A stretch of DNA of 64,000 bases, taken from NCBI GenBank assembly GCA_027946365.1, contig JAPEUQ010000001.1:3534001-3598000 (forward strand). Direction: 5' to 3'. Position numbers and translations under genes: made by a program. Every line of letters begins with the position of its first letter. The stretch's first letter is position 1. This stretch comes from Kalmusia sp. IMI 367209 (Eukaryota > Ascomycota > Dothideomycetes > Pleosporales > Didymosphaeriaceae). The notes beneath the pieces were generated by a model that made no database searches, was not told where the DNA came from, and worked only from the letters and a program-made list of their open reading frames with translations. Shown here piece by piece: positions 12,311-22,690 of the stretch.

Positions 12311-13319
12311 GTTTGCGATTTATCCTTGGCCGGATTTTAGAGAAAAATTAGGGGGAGGCAGTATCAGAAAAGCTTAGTAGAAAGAAGTGGGAAAGCTCGA
12401 TTGGTATTGGTATTTGTGGGTGGTGGGGGACGAAGGGATTGAGGTTGTGGATGACGCGAGGTTAGACGCGTCGCGTCGGTGCGATGGCACGTGACTTTTG
12501 AACTTTTGAGCAGTTCATGGGTAGAGATATATCATGCTCAACCATCTACTCCCTTATCTACTGAGCTTTTGAGCTTATACCTATTTGCAAAGTGTGCAGG
12601 CACAGACAAGCGGAATGACGTCATACTTGCTCTATTACATCCACAGGTGCAACGACAGCCTAATTTTTTTTTACTCTTGTTGGAGTAATCGGATGGAGAT
12701 CGATATCATTGATTAGATAAGTCTCGAAGTACACTCTGACTGAAATGATGATTTGAGGCTGAGCTGTTGACTTTCGTGGAGCGTAGTCTGGCGTTTCTTG
12801 CTAAAATCTTACCCAGCAGACCATTCGCGCGAGAGTATACAGCGCATACGCGTAAACCACATCCCCAAATTGGTATCTCTCATGCTGGTGATCCCGATAC
12901 ACAGGTCTCGGATTTTTTTCGGTAGTCCCGAACAATGTGAGTTAGATGGCTTCGGTCTTTTCGTAGAAGCGTGATTGGTACAAATATTTAGGAGGAATGA
13001 AGAACGAGAAGGATCTGTCCCGAAAAGGAAATTCGCTCGTAGTCAGTATACCAAACCATGTCTAGGAGACACGAAACAGGCAAACGATTGAGACGATACT
13101 TAGTTTAGACAGTTTCATATAGAATCAAATGATGCCAATCCGTAAGCTTACTTCACGTAGGGCGTTAGTCTACCGATATAGTCTCCAAGCATGGGCAGTG
13201 CCATGAACTGTATAAAAGTGCCTATAGCATCAACTTCAAAATCGAGATCCATAGAGCTCATCAATTTAGGTTTTTTAGTGAGATTCATTTCAAGATTCTC
13301 CCAAAAGTCTCGTTCAAGC
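12311..13319. other. Intergenic: promoters of RFA3 and the SDR gene
   Basis: About 1 kb between divergent genes. No coding region could be supported; stops are frequent and composition is AT-rich toward the right. A TATA-like box lies near the right end (annotated separately). Confidence 0.5.
13211..13218 (+). promoter_or_regulatory. TATA-like box of the SDR reductase gene
   Basis: TATAAAAG lies about 102 bp before the ATG at 13320. Its position downstream of the in-frame ATG at 13191 argues that the longer start is in the promoter and not used. Confidence 0.45.
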
Positions 13320-14348
13320 ATGGCTCCCGTACCTAAGAACGGCCTCGTGCTTGTGACAGGCGCAAACGGCTACCTCGGCTCTATTACCGTCCAAACCCTC
13401 CTCTCCTCCGGCTACCGTGTCCGCGGCTCTGTCCGTGACTCTTCAAAACACGAATGGATGCTATCCCACTATGGACCCAAATTCGAACTCGTCTCTATAC
13501 CCGATGTATCTCTCCCCGGCGCCTTCGACGAAGCTATAAAAGGCATCGACGGCGTAGCGCACATCGCAGCTTCCACGCCTAACCCAGAAGACAAAATCAT
13601 GTCCGAAATAAATGCTCTAATGAACCTTTTCGAGGCAGCGCAGAAAGAGAAGAGTGTGAAGAGGATCACGTACACGAGTAGCCAAGCTGCATGTGTGAAA
13701 CACTACCCAGGTGCAGAATACCACATCGATCAGTCGACGTACTACGAAGATGCCAAGCAGGCGTGGACACTTCCTATGAGTCCGGACTGGCCGCGCTGCT
13801 TCTTGAACTACTGCTGTAAGAAGGTCGAAGGTGAGCAGCGAGGGTTCAAGTGGGTGGCTGAAAACAAACCGCATTTTGAGTTTAATACCGTAGTGCCGAA
13901 TGTGTGCTGGGGAACGATGGTCAGACCAGACATCATGGGATTTACTAGCACAAGTAAGATGTTGAAGTGGTTTTGGGAAGGGCAAAAGATGGTCGTAGAT
14001 TTGTGTCCGCCAATGTGGTACGTTGATGTCGAGGATCAAGCTTTGTTGCAGGTTGCTGCACTCACGGAATCAGACGTGATCAACGAGCGGCTGCTTGCTT
14101 TTGGAGAAAAATTCACGTACAATGAGATTCTGGATATATTTCGGAAGCAATGCCCAGGAAGGAAATTCTTGGATAACGTTGAGGAAGTGCCGGATAGGGG
14201 GACAGTAGATACCAAGAGGTCAGTGGAGTTACTGAAGAGGGCGGGGAAGAAAGAGGGATTCTCCACTTTAGAAGAAGTGTTGCGCAAGTGGATCCCTTGG
14301 ATATTGAAGGCCGAGGAGGAAGGTTGGGTGGATGGAGACAGGAGCTAG
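13320..14348 (+). CDS. NAD(P)-dependent extended SDR reductase (Gre2/dihydroflavonol-reductase type)
   Basis: A single exon of 342 residues. Residues 14-20, GANGYLG, form the NAD(P)-binding glycine motif after the first beta strand. YTSSQAAC carries the SDR serine region, and YCCKK gives the YxxxK catalytic pair (about Y164 and K168). The family reduces aldehydes and ketones (methylglyoxal, dihydroflavonol-like substrates) in the cytosol. The exact substrate cannot be told from the sequence. An in-frame ATG 43 codons upstream was not chosen because the dinucleotide-fold start and a TATA box both favour 13320. No biosynthetic neighbours are present, so it looks like a stand-alone housekeeping or stress reductase. 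Confidence 0.85.
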   Translation: MAPVPKNGLVLVTGANGYLGSITVQTLLSSGYRVRGSVRDSSKHEWMLSHYGPKFELVSIPDVSLPGAFDEAIKGIDGVAHIAASTPNPEDKIMSEINALMNLFEAAQKEKSVKRITYTSSQAACVKHYPGAEYHIDQSTYYEDAKQAWTLPMSPDWPRCFLNYCCKKVEGEQRGFKWVAENKPHFEFNTVVPNVCWGTMVRPDIMGFTSTSKMLKWFWEGQKMVVDLCPPMWYVDVEDQALLQVAALTESDVINERLLAFGEKFTYNEILDIFRKQCPGRKFLDNVEEVPDRGTVDTKRSVELLKRAGKKEGFSTLEEVLRKWIPWILKAEEEGWVDGDRS

Positions 14349-15471
14349 GGTTAGACTGTGCCGGGTGGATCTGAATGCGTGAAACATGCAAGTGAGCTGT
14401 ACGTTGGTCATGTGAAAAGCAGTCATAAGCTTGCTACTAGAAATTCCATCAGCTATGATCCGACATCCTTTGTGAGACCTCTCGTTTGGTGTTGCCTTGG
14501 ACATGTGAACCACAATGAGAAGGGCAGTAGTTACTAAATCATCTGTTCAGGGATATAAGGTTCCCTCCTTGCGCTGACTGGCAATTACTGATCAAGCCGA
14601 CTTCAATTCCTCTCAAGGCTTCATCCTTAGCTTCGCTACCACTCACCACTTATGCACGTGATGTTACGATCTTTGAAGAAAAGTACCCATGTCAATTCAC
14701 TCGAACGCTCAGTCTAACTATTGGAAGTACTTTGCTTGTGGGCACTTATCACATAGTATGATAAGCATTGATTTCATGCGAATAACCGATCTAACTCGCA
14801 ATCAGACTCCCTCCAGTTCCAAGAAACGGCAAAAAACTTGACCTATGACAGATGTTACTCTCTGGGCAGATTTACGTTGTTCTTACTGATCATCGATGTG
14901 TCTATCGTAGCCATTCCAGTTTGACTGGCGTAGCTACAATACTAGTACAAAATTTCGGGGACATTGGATGCGCCGAGTTACCCCAGAATAGATCAGGTAA
15001 GAATGGTCAGGTCCTCAGACCTTCATCCTCGGGCAGTATGCCCAACTGACTAGGATCTGGTGTGACCTATCGCATGTTTCGCGAGTGTGGAGAAATGAAT
15101 AGGCCTGCCGTCCTAATGCATCAGTGGAAGGGTTCAATGCGAAGCCAGAGGTAGTTTCGTGAGGAATGCTGAAAGAGGTGCTTGAGAGGGGGAGCGTAGC
15201 TTCCGATTCAATGAGTTGTACCACACTAGGCACGTGTTCTCGCGTCGCAACCCTTATAGTACGTTACAGCGTGAACAGAGTAGCTAAGCTAATTCGTTAG
15301 AACACTTTCATATTCGCAGTAGATGATGTTCAAGCTGGGAACGGTTGTCAAGGTGAGGCTATCGTTAACGGAGGACTACTTTCACCGCAGGTTGAGCGTC
15401 TAAATATATAAGTCCACGGGCCCGCCTCGCAACTCAAAAAAACTTCTACACCCAGACACAACCATTCTAGC
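14349..15471. other. Intergenic, no gene seen
   Basis: About 1.1 kb between two genes on the same strand. Only open frames of 65-92 codons with no protein character occur. The right end holds a TATA-like box and an A-rich leader for the next gene. Confidence 0.5.
15405..15412 (+). promoter_or_regulatory. TATA-like box of the RRM-like gene
   Basis: TATATAAG lies 60 bp before the ATG at 15472, followed by an A-rich leader (an AAAAAAA run near 15436). Spacing and orientation suit a promoter for that gene. Confidence 0.5.
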
Positions 15472-16411
15472 ATGTGGCAGGCGGGCAGCCCAGACTCATC
15501 TGCAATGTATCCACAACGTAAGACCTCTATCCCTATTCACTTCAACTTCGCAAACGCCAAGCGGCATTCTTCTGCGCCTAATGATCACCAACCCGAGAGC
15601 ATTCCGCCCACACCCTTTCCGCCACCGGCACGGCCTCCCGCCGCTCTATTGCGGACAAAGCAGCGTCCAGCGTCTATCCTAATCCCGAAAAATACTCCCG
15701 CCCACCAGCAGCTCCCTACCGCTGTACAACCACAGTGGACCCCGGTCGAGATCTCAAATTTTGCGCCCGATTTACGACACGCGGAACTGCTGCATCTACT
15801 CAGGGACTATAATTTCTCTGGAGAATCCAATCTTGCAGATACGCCGCAATTTACGCACCCCTTCCGCACGACGGTGATGGTCGCTGGCGTGGAGGAGGCA
15901 ACGAGGATGGTGAAGAACCTGAATAATCAGAATTTCAGAGGGCGACAGATCTCTGTTCGGTTGATTATCAGTGAGAAAAATGGGGAAGAGGACGTTCAGG
16001 ATGTAGCGGACGAGATGAAGATTAGAATCATTAGTGAGTATTACCCGACCCGCCAAAACGCGTAACCTAATTGATACAGATACCGCGCGTGTGTATCATG
16101 CCAGCCTGACCAACACGATCCTTGAAGTGCGCGAGCTCGTTCAAGATGGCAGTCACTTCGCCTTTCTTCAAAAGCGTGCTCCGATCACGATCCACAGCAA
16201 GCCGGAAATGCACGCCTTGGTTCCGCAAAACAAAGCCGCCTGGGAATTTGTGGCCGGTGCGGCTGTAGACCCCACAGTTGGGGACGGCGGAGGCATCCCG
16301 CGTCTAGACGCCTTGAAGAATTTGCAAGAGCATCTGGAGAGACAGGGCGTGTTGGGCAAGATCTGGGATAGATTAGACAGCAGCCAGATGCTAGAGTACA
16401 ATGGCGCATAA
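15472..16411 (+). CDS. RRM-fold-like protein, 2 exons, function unknown
   Basis: Exons 15472-16033 and 16080-16411 (46-nt intron, phase 1) give 297 residues. The N-terminal 85 residues are Pro/Ser-rich and probably disordered. Residues about 85-165 resemble an RNA-recognition motif: VEISNFAPDLRHAELLHLLR, then PFRTTVMVAGVEEATRMVKN, then NNQNFRGRQISVRLI. The RNP1 core is weak, so RNA binding is an inference. The C-terminal half (HASLTNTILEVRELVQDG and IPRLDALKNLQEHLERQG) looks helical and has no assigned domain. A TATA-like box at 15405 supports this start. Confidence 0.75.
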
Positions 16412-16940
16412 GGCGTACTTTCGTGGGATCCAGCTGCATACATTGAAGCTGCTAGTAGTTGCGTCCAAGAACGGTAAAGATATCTTGGAAAGTTGCTCTG
16501 GGATCTTTCGCGGTTCATTTCACGGTGTCTGATACAGTATACTTTCGAGTAAACCTTTCACTGAGATAAATAATAGTTTTGAAAATTCAAATTCCTTTCT
16601 ACCGGGACGTTCACGCGTATTGGAACTGTGAAACGTCCATTCTTAAAGCAGATAAGAACCTAGGAGTGAGTAATGTTAGTTAATGAGTTTATTAGCATCG
16701 TACGTTGTCTGGCCCTCGTCATATGCTCGATCACTGGAATGGCGTATCATATAATCTTTGAGAAATATCCATAAAGCACTCACAATTTCTGTTGGGTATC
16801 AAAAGCTTTTCCGAATAAAGTCAATCTATCTCAAGTATCACTAGCGCGATCAAGTGGGGAGAATCCGCCAAAGGTCCTTTCTGCATCCTACCTAGCAAGA
16901 ATCTCTACGACATATTCCAGGATGCGTTCCACAAAGATAG
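16412..16940. other. Intergenic, convergent 3' ends
   Basis: About 530 bp of AT-rich sequence between the convergent RRM-like and kinase-like genes. No coding signal was seen. Confidence 0.5.
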
Positions 16941-17882
16941 CTACAACATTTTGTGCGCGTTTGCACGAGCTTTCTTGGCCCCCTCCGATGCTTTTTCCAG
17001 CAGAATCTCGATCTGATTCCTGTCTTCTGAGGTCATTTCAATCCAGGTTTGAGTGCTATATTCCTCGAACTCAGTGAGAAACCCCTCGATCGGGGGAATT
17101 TCGTCAGGTTCCCAAACGCCCCCAAACTCAGTGACAAAGCTCTCGAACTTTCTCCATCCCACATCTATTGTTGGAGGCTGATCAAAACGATTTAAGTCAA
17201 CTAAGCTCTTCATAACGATAAAGAAAAACCTCAAATCATAGAACATACCCAGCTGTAGTGTGCCCTGGTGAACATCGAAGTCGATAAGTACGACCGTCGG
17301 ACGTCCCTCCTCATCTCGTTTCTCGACATCGAGCATGAAATTGCCATCGTGTATGTCTCCATGCGTCATCTTAGCTTCCCTATTATGGAGGGCTGCAAGA
17401 GCGGCACTGGCTTGCATTGCGATATGTAGGATCAATGGCTTGGGTATAGGGGTGTGTCCTGTGGCCAGCCTGAGCTGGATGATGGAGCAGCCCATCACTG
17501 CATGACTAGCAAGCCAGGCTGGGTCTTTGAGGATATCTGATGGTTTATCGTAGTCCACTAGCTGTTGCACATATTGCCTATTAGGGCTGAATAACGAGGC
17601 AAGACGTTCGAGCGCAGCAAGCTCAGGAACGAGCAAGTCTCGTCTACGAGGTGGTGGGACTTTGACAGCGTAGAGCTGGCGAAGCTCATCGATGTCTTCA
17701 GTGTTTAGAATACTAGATCGGAATGAGGTGGGTTCCGTTTCTAAAAAGGGGGAAAGACGCACACAGAACCAGACGTCCCCACCATTTCCGCTACCTGCCA
17801 GCTGAACAGCCTTGTAGCGTCCGCCAGTGATCTTCGAGACGTCGCTCATTCGAGAATGTTTGCCCTCGATGTGCTTGACCAT
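16941..17882 (-). CDS. Protein-kinase-fold protein, likely minimal fungal kinase
   Basis: A single exon of 313 residues. A glycine loop GSGNGGDVW (about residue 31), a lysine strand LYAVKV (about 75), a catalytic-loop-like THGDIHDGNFML (about 173) with the Asp and Asn that bind Mg-ATP, and LIDFDVHQG (about 200) in place of the canonical DFG are all visible. So the ATP-handling residues are mostly present, but the third DFG residue is Asp. No clear APE segment follows, and the C-lobe is short. Related fungal proteins occur as lineage-expanded 'serine/threonine kinase-like' genes. The substrate is unknown. A second Met at codon 12 (MSDVSKITGG) is an equally plausible start. Confidence 0.75.
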   Translation of the reverse strand: MVKHIEGKHSRMSDVSKITGGRYKAVQLAGSGNGGDVWFCVRLSPFLETEPTSFRSSILNTEDIDELRQLYAVKVPPPRRRDLLVPELAALERLASLFSPNRQYVQQLVDYDKPSDILKDPAWLASHAVMGCSIIQLRLATGHTPIPKPLILHIAMQASAALAALHNREAKMTHGDIHDGNFMLDVEKRDEEGRPTVVLIDFDVHQGTLQLGMFYDLRFFFIVMKSLVDLNRFDQPPTIDVGWRKFESFVTEFGGVWEPDEIPPIEGFLTEFEEYSTQTWIEMTSEDRNQIEILLEKASEGAKKARANAHKML

Positions 17883-19007
17883 AACTCCTAGGATCGAAGA
17901 CGGGTAGGTAGACGCTTTTGTGGGGGAGTTATACTAGCGGACTGTGGTTTAAACTCGAGATGGTTGGAAATGATCCGATGAAGTGGAACTTAAAAAGAGA
18001 ATATATATATATATATATATGTAGCAGACGCTCACAGTCATTGCATTGTCACAATGCCTCCATCGTCTACATGAAGTAGCTGCACAATAACGATGTTGTG
18101 CCAAGATATCTGGGGAGGTGTTGATAATGGAAGTAGTCCGGGGCGAATGTATTGTTCAGAAATTTGCCCTAGGGATTATTTGGGTGTCTATTTATTCTTG
18201 TCTTGAGGTGGAACTTGAGACTTCCGTGCGGTCGATGTTTCATAGTTGCTGCTAGCTTAAGACATCTCAACAACAAACGTTATGATCATTTTTGAATCTC
18301 AAGGTAGCATCTATGTAGAGAATCTCTCCATTAGAGTGTTATCGTTCTCGAAGCCAGTTGTACGCTTCAGTAGTATCAGCATGCTCTATTCCCAGATTCT
18401 ACGCGAGTTGAACGGTTGTCTTTCAGCATTGTGTCAAAGAGCCGGTTTTCGAGGTGAAAGATTTCTTGATCACAGCTAGAAGATAGAAGTTAAGGACTTT
18501 TACGCATTGGTATTATCTATTTTGGGGCTTTTAATCAGCTCACAATGCATCATCGCACCCTGATTCTAGTATTGTAGGTGCCACAGGACATACCACGAGC
18601 CAAAACGACGGATTATCTATATCAACCGTTTTTGATGCTGAGGAGCAGGGATAAAGTGGCCGCTATCGATCTAGCTTCATGGTGCGAACTGACCTCACCC
18701 TTCTAGACCTGTTCGAGCACGTGACCAAAACATGCACTCGCACAGGCATCTTCCCACCAGATCGGCAATGCCTCTTCCATCGCTCTGTTCTCCCAAATTT
18801 AACGCGCATTCCACCAGTACTGCTCGCTCCAACCAAGGCCGCACTTTGCCCCATTTGTCATGCCCAGGCGCGTCGCGGTCCTGAAACCAGGCGCGCAAAA
18901 GACGATGACGTAGCGTTCCTGCAGCGCGGCAGCGCATCGACATGGTCTTTAACAGCCAGCACTCCTTGCAATACAATAATTCACTACACAATTGACCTTC
19001 ACACAAG
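17883..19007. other. Intergenic between divergent genes
   Basis: About 1.1 kb containing an (AT)10 microsatellite at 18001 and no convincing coding region. Frames of about 65-100 codons near 18280-18480 and 18680-19000 lack protein character. Confidence 0.5.
18001..18020. repeat. (AT)10 microsatellite
   Basis: Ten uninterrupted AT units lie about 120 bp upstream of the kinase-like start codon, on the promoter side. Such tracts vary in length between strains. Confidence 0.9.
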
Positions 19008-19606
19008 ATGTTTCATATCAATTCCTCCATGTTACGTGCAGTGTCTGGCGCTGCAAGCGCTTCACGTACGCAGTGCGCGCAACCCGCGTTGCGGGCTGTC
19101 CAGACACCGATGCGACGACAGTACGCGACAGGCTACGAAGAGCGTACGAAAGCGACGCTCAAGACATCGTCGCGGCTTACATGGTAAGTTGTGTGCGGAA
19201 AGTCGCCGTGATGGACTATACATGCCTCTCAATGACTTGCCAACGGTACCAATGCGCATGTTCATCTCCTACGCTTCCCACGCCACTCCAAGCTACGACT
19301 GACCGCTTCACAAGGGCAACCACCACGGCCGCTGCCGCCGCTGTAGCCGCGTACTACTACATATCGGTCTCCGATGCACCGGCGTCTCCACCATCGCTCT
19401 CGCCAAAACACACAAAGGCCTCGGATTTGGAGGCGCCGAAGCCTGTGGAGGATCGCCACGGCGACTCGGTCCTCAAGCACTCGATGGCTGCGCATAAGAA
19501 TGAGGAGAAGGTCCGCGTGGGCAAGTTCTCGGGCAAGGAGTTCGATAATCATCTGCAGAAGCATTCGACGGATCCGGCCAAGGACTTTGAGGAGAAGGGG
19601 AGGTAG
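19008..19606 (+). CDS. Small probable mitochondrial protein, 2 exons
   Basis: Exons 19008-19183 and 19315-19606 join in phase 2 and give 155 residues. The GTAAGT donor follows ATG, and a GACTGAC branch lies before the CAAG acceptor. The N-terminus is Ser/Arg/Ala-rich without acidic residues, and ends with MRRQYATGYEERTK, which looks like a mitochondrial presequence with a cleavage site after RRQY. The second exon begins with an Ala-rich segment and AAYYYISVSDAP, a single likely membrane span. It ends in a charged tail (KFSGKEFDNHLQKHSTDPAK). I do not recognise the family. Mitochondrial location is inferred from composition only. Confidence 0.65.
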
Positions 19607-19961
19607 GGGCTGGCTCGAGGCAGAGCGGAGAGGTGCATGGCTTGTTTGAAACATTTTGTATTGAAGGCGTTCTGAGGGAGGCATAAACATGGGATAATAT
19701 GGGAAATGGGATGGTGCTGGAATAAACAACATTGGATCTTCACGAGTCGCTACAAAAGAAGTCACATTTACCATTTCATTCACGGCAAGGTAGTCAATAT
19801 TGGGCTCAGATGTAACACAATAGTATGATAAGAACATGTATAATACAAAGGCGTGTCCAAGGATCCTATGAGCCTCCGTGACCGCAATTGAACAAAGAGA
19901 AAAGGCTACTGTGAACCGAGAAAATAAACCGGCAATCATTCCGGACCAAGAACAAAAACCC
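19607..19961. other. Intergenic, convergent 3' ends
   Basis: About 350 bp of mostly AT-rich sequence between the convergent mitochondrial-type gene and the Gln-rich gene. No gene was seen. Confidence 0.5.
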
Positions 19962-21377
19962 CTACGGCGGCAACCGAACCGTCACACCCTCCCCCAGCTC
20001 CCTCCTGAACAAGTAATCAGCAAGCCGCAGCGTACTATGAGCCTTCTTTTCCCTATTCTTCTGCGTCTTCGACAATGCGGGGAGAGGAGCCGTGTCTGCA
20101 GGGAGACAATGGGCACCCTTCGGCGGGGGCTTGACTTTGATCTTGATTTCAAAGTCTTCGTCGTACCACAGAAATGTGGACACGGGCCGCGTCGTGTAGA
20201 GGAGCTTTTCCTGGTATCGGAGCTTCTTTGCGTTGCTCCAGTGTGACCTGTTTCGCTTGGGCGTGGGGCTGAGGTGCGTGGAAGGGATGGGGGTGGTCGT
20301 TTGGGCGGCGGGGATCGACGGCGGTGTGTTGGGCGGGCACTCGGTCTTCTCCTGTGTGGTGAGCTGTTGGAGCTGGGGAGGCGAGTGTTCGGTCTTGTTG
20401 GCCTGTTCCTTGCGCTCCTGCAGTTGTGCAGAGGAGTCGTGCTTCTCTTCTTCACTCTTTACAGGGGGCTCTCGCGGGACAGGGATCTTAATAGGAGGGT
20501 CTGCAGCCTTGCACTTCAGATCTCGCGCTTCAGGCCATTCCATGTCGTATACCTCTGCAAATAGCTGGCCCACGCTGCACACACCGATCGGCAAGAACTC
20601 CGGATGCGTGACATGCTGACGCAGGGACTCGGGATACTTCCCAATCCGCTCACCTAGTTCATATTCTTTCTTACGCTGCCTCTGTAGATCCTGGCGCTGC
20701 CTTTCGTGCTTCAATTGTTGCTGTTGGAGCCGAAAGTAGTGCTGCATTTGGGGCGATGCATTGAGCTCCTCAGAAGTTACCTTGAGCTGCTGGAGATATT
20801 GGAGCTGCAGGTGGACGCGGTCATACATGGAGTTCTTACCATCTCCAGCGACGAGAATGTGGGTAAGCATGGCTTCGAGATCTGTGGAGGAGACACGACC
20901 CCAGGCATAGTCTTGTCCGATCTTTTCTGCGATCTTGTTAGTAAGAGCGAAGTCATGATTATGCGTTGGGATTAGGAGCTGCACGTGGGCGAGGGTGATT
21001 GGGTGGGTGCTGAGACAGTATATCATGGATTTTCGCAGCCCCTCGACAACGTGGGCCGGTTGGTGGTTCCTTTGGGCCTTGGTGTAGGCTTGATGGAGTT
21101 GGCCGAGGGGAGACTCGATTGCATGTGCGGCTCGGGTGGGACTTTGATTGTCGTTGAGGCTCAATTTTTCAAAGTTTGGAATGGGTGGGTTTTCCAGCGC
21201 GGGAATTTGGGTATCATTGAGATTGAACTCATCAGACACATGCTCAACCTCACAATCCGAATCAGAGTCAGAGAGCTCCGGTGACGATGGCGGAGTAAGT
21301 ACGATAATGAATTTCTCCACGGGAGTGTCGCGCTGTGTGGTAGTCAAAGGACAGCTAAAGTGAGCATTGGAAGTCAT
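19962..21377 (-). CDS. Conserved-looking protein of unknown function with Gln/Arg-rich coiled coil
   Basis: A single uninterrupted frame of 471 residues, too long and too even in composition to be chance. The N-terminal 90 residues are Ser/Asp/Thr/Pro-rich (TPPSSPELSDSDSD). Residues about 90-200 are predicted helical (LGQLHQAYTKAQRN, VHLQLQYLQQLKVTSEEL). About 205-250 is a Gln/Arg/Glu helix (YFRLQQQQLKHERQRQDLQR) likely to form a coiled coil. About 290-400 is disordered Pro/Thr/Glu sequence. The C-terminus has conserved-looking elements: NRSHWSNAKKLRYQEKLLYT, a WYDEDFEIKIKVKPPPKG segment and RLADYLFRRELGEGVTV. No catalytic motif was seen and no family is recognised. Confidence 0.7.
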   Translation of the reverse strand: MTSNAHFSCPLTTTQRDTPVEKFIIVLTPPSSPELSDSDSDCEVEHVSDEFNLNDTQIPALENPPIPNFEKLSLNDNQSPTRAAHAIESPLGQLHQAYTKAQRNHQPAHVVEGLRKSMIYCLSTHPITLAHVQLLIPTHNHDFALTNKIAEKIGQDYAWGRVSSTDLEAMLTHILVAGDGKNSMYDRVHLQLQYLQQLKVTSEELNASPQMQHYFRLQQQQLKHERQRQDLQRQRKKEYELGERIGKYPESLRQHVTHPEFLPIGVCSVGQLFAEVYDMEWPEARDLKCKAADPPIKIPVPREPPVKSEEEKHDSSAQLQERKEQANKTEHSPPQLQQLTTQEKTECPPNTPPSIPAAQTTTPIPSTHLSPTPKRNRSHWSNAKKLRYQEKLLYTTRPVSTFLWYDEDFEIKIKVKPPPKGAHCLPADTAPLPALSKTQKNREKKAHSTLRLADYLFRRELGEGVTVRLPP

Positions 21378-21681
21378 CTTACAAGCTACTTTAAGTCGTT
21401 GGAAACTGTGGTTCGAGTATTTCTATAGAAGATGCGCGTCCAATAAATCCACTTAAAGGTCTATAGCCGATGGGGGTATCCTATATAAGATATGAAGCAT
21501 ATACATAGGAGCTTGTGAAAGCAGTACGAACAAAGTGCATTGATTGTGCACACATAATGTTGCGTGTGAATCGTTCATAGTTCGCACGCCGTGGTGAGGT
21601 ACAGGAAGGGTGGGCATTATGCACTTGGAAACAATCGTTTGATTAGGATGAAACATTGTGAACCATGTATTCGACGGTACC
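21378..21681. other. Short intergenic interval
   Basis: About 300 bp between two leftward genes. It must hold the terminator of EFM7 and the promoter of the Gln-rich gene. No other signal was seen. Confidence 0.5.
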
Positions 21682-22690
21682 TCATGACGGCCAACGAAGC
21701 TCGTAGCCATAGACTGTGCGTCGCAGTAGTTCATCCTTGTATAGTCAGTAAAAGTTCGAGACAGGCAGGTGTGAGCGGCGTACCCCAGGATCTTCTTCAA
21801 ACATGACCTTATCCATGACTTTCTCAAATGTCTTGGTAACGGTGAAGCCAGCATCGCGAGCTAGGTCGAAGAAAGCGAGATCCTTCTCCAGGAGCCACGG
21901 CCGGTATGGGGTGAAGAACACAAAGGCTCGAGAATCCGGTGACTTCTTCAACATTAATTGCACAGTTTTGACAAGTTTGGCGTGTTCCGAGTGGTTGAAA
22001 AGAAGATCGGCGAGGATCAGTACATCGAAGCCAGTGTTGTCAGATAGGTGCTTTGTCAACTCTGTGGTGTCCGCCCCCCAAAGATAGCCCTGCTGTTGTT
22101 AGCTACGATATCTCGCACTGCTCTTTCTACCGTACCTTAGCTGCGATGTTACGTTGGCTAGGAAGCAAGTCGCTGTGATCTATATTGTACTGCAAGTTCT
22201 CGACAAGGTCGGCATCCGGATAGTCGGTCACGACAACCTGAGCAGCGCCGTTGAGGGCAGACACCAGGCTGGGCAGACCTGCACCTGCACCGAGCTCGAG
22301 TACAGTTTTACCTTTCAAGAGTTCATTGGCGCGCTCTTCAAGATAGTCTGAGATTGTCCGACCAGCATTCCAGAGATAATGACCCTGGAGGCGTCAGTGT
22401 CGCGGGTCTTGGTAACGGACAATTAGACAGTACACAATCAGATTCGATGATGGATGACGTGATTCAGGATTTGAAACGTTCTAAAAAAGGGGAGAGAAGA
22501 TGGATAGAAGCATCCTCAAACGACAGCAAGGAAAGCTTACCCACAGTGGATTATGGCCCACCAGTCTGATATTGAGCTCTTTCCCAGACAATAGTTTATG
22601 AGCGGCAAAGGTGGCCTCTTTCTCTGGTTGATAGAAGCCTTCGGGCTCTTGGAAGAGATCCAGTCCCACGTCTTCAGCCTCGGCGGCCAT
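21682..22690 (-). CDS. EFM7: EFM7-type protein N-terminal and lysine methyltransferase, 4 exons
   Basis: Efm7 (yeast Nnt1) methylates the N-terminal glycine and adjacent lysine of translation elongation factor 1A. Exons (minus) 22690-22541, 22384-22136, 22092-21784 and 21735-21682 give 253 residues, near the family's length. Exon 1 has [20 protein letters not shown] and [11 protein letters not shown]. Exon 2 has the AdoMet loop [20 protein letters not shown] and then [18 protein letters not shown]. Exon 3 has [11 protein letters not shown] and [20 protein letters not shown]. The short last exon supplies [17 protein letters not shown]. Exon 3 has tandem AG acceptors (22093 and 22090), so a Gln may be present or absent before GYLWG. 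Family assignment is confident; the exact methylated residues are from yeast knowledge. Confidence 0.9.

Noticed and set aside
13191..13319. An upstream in-frame ATG extending the SDR reductase by 43 residues.
   Set aside because: The extension precedes the normal SDR N-terminus, has no homologous character and spans a TATA-like box.
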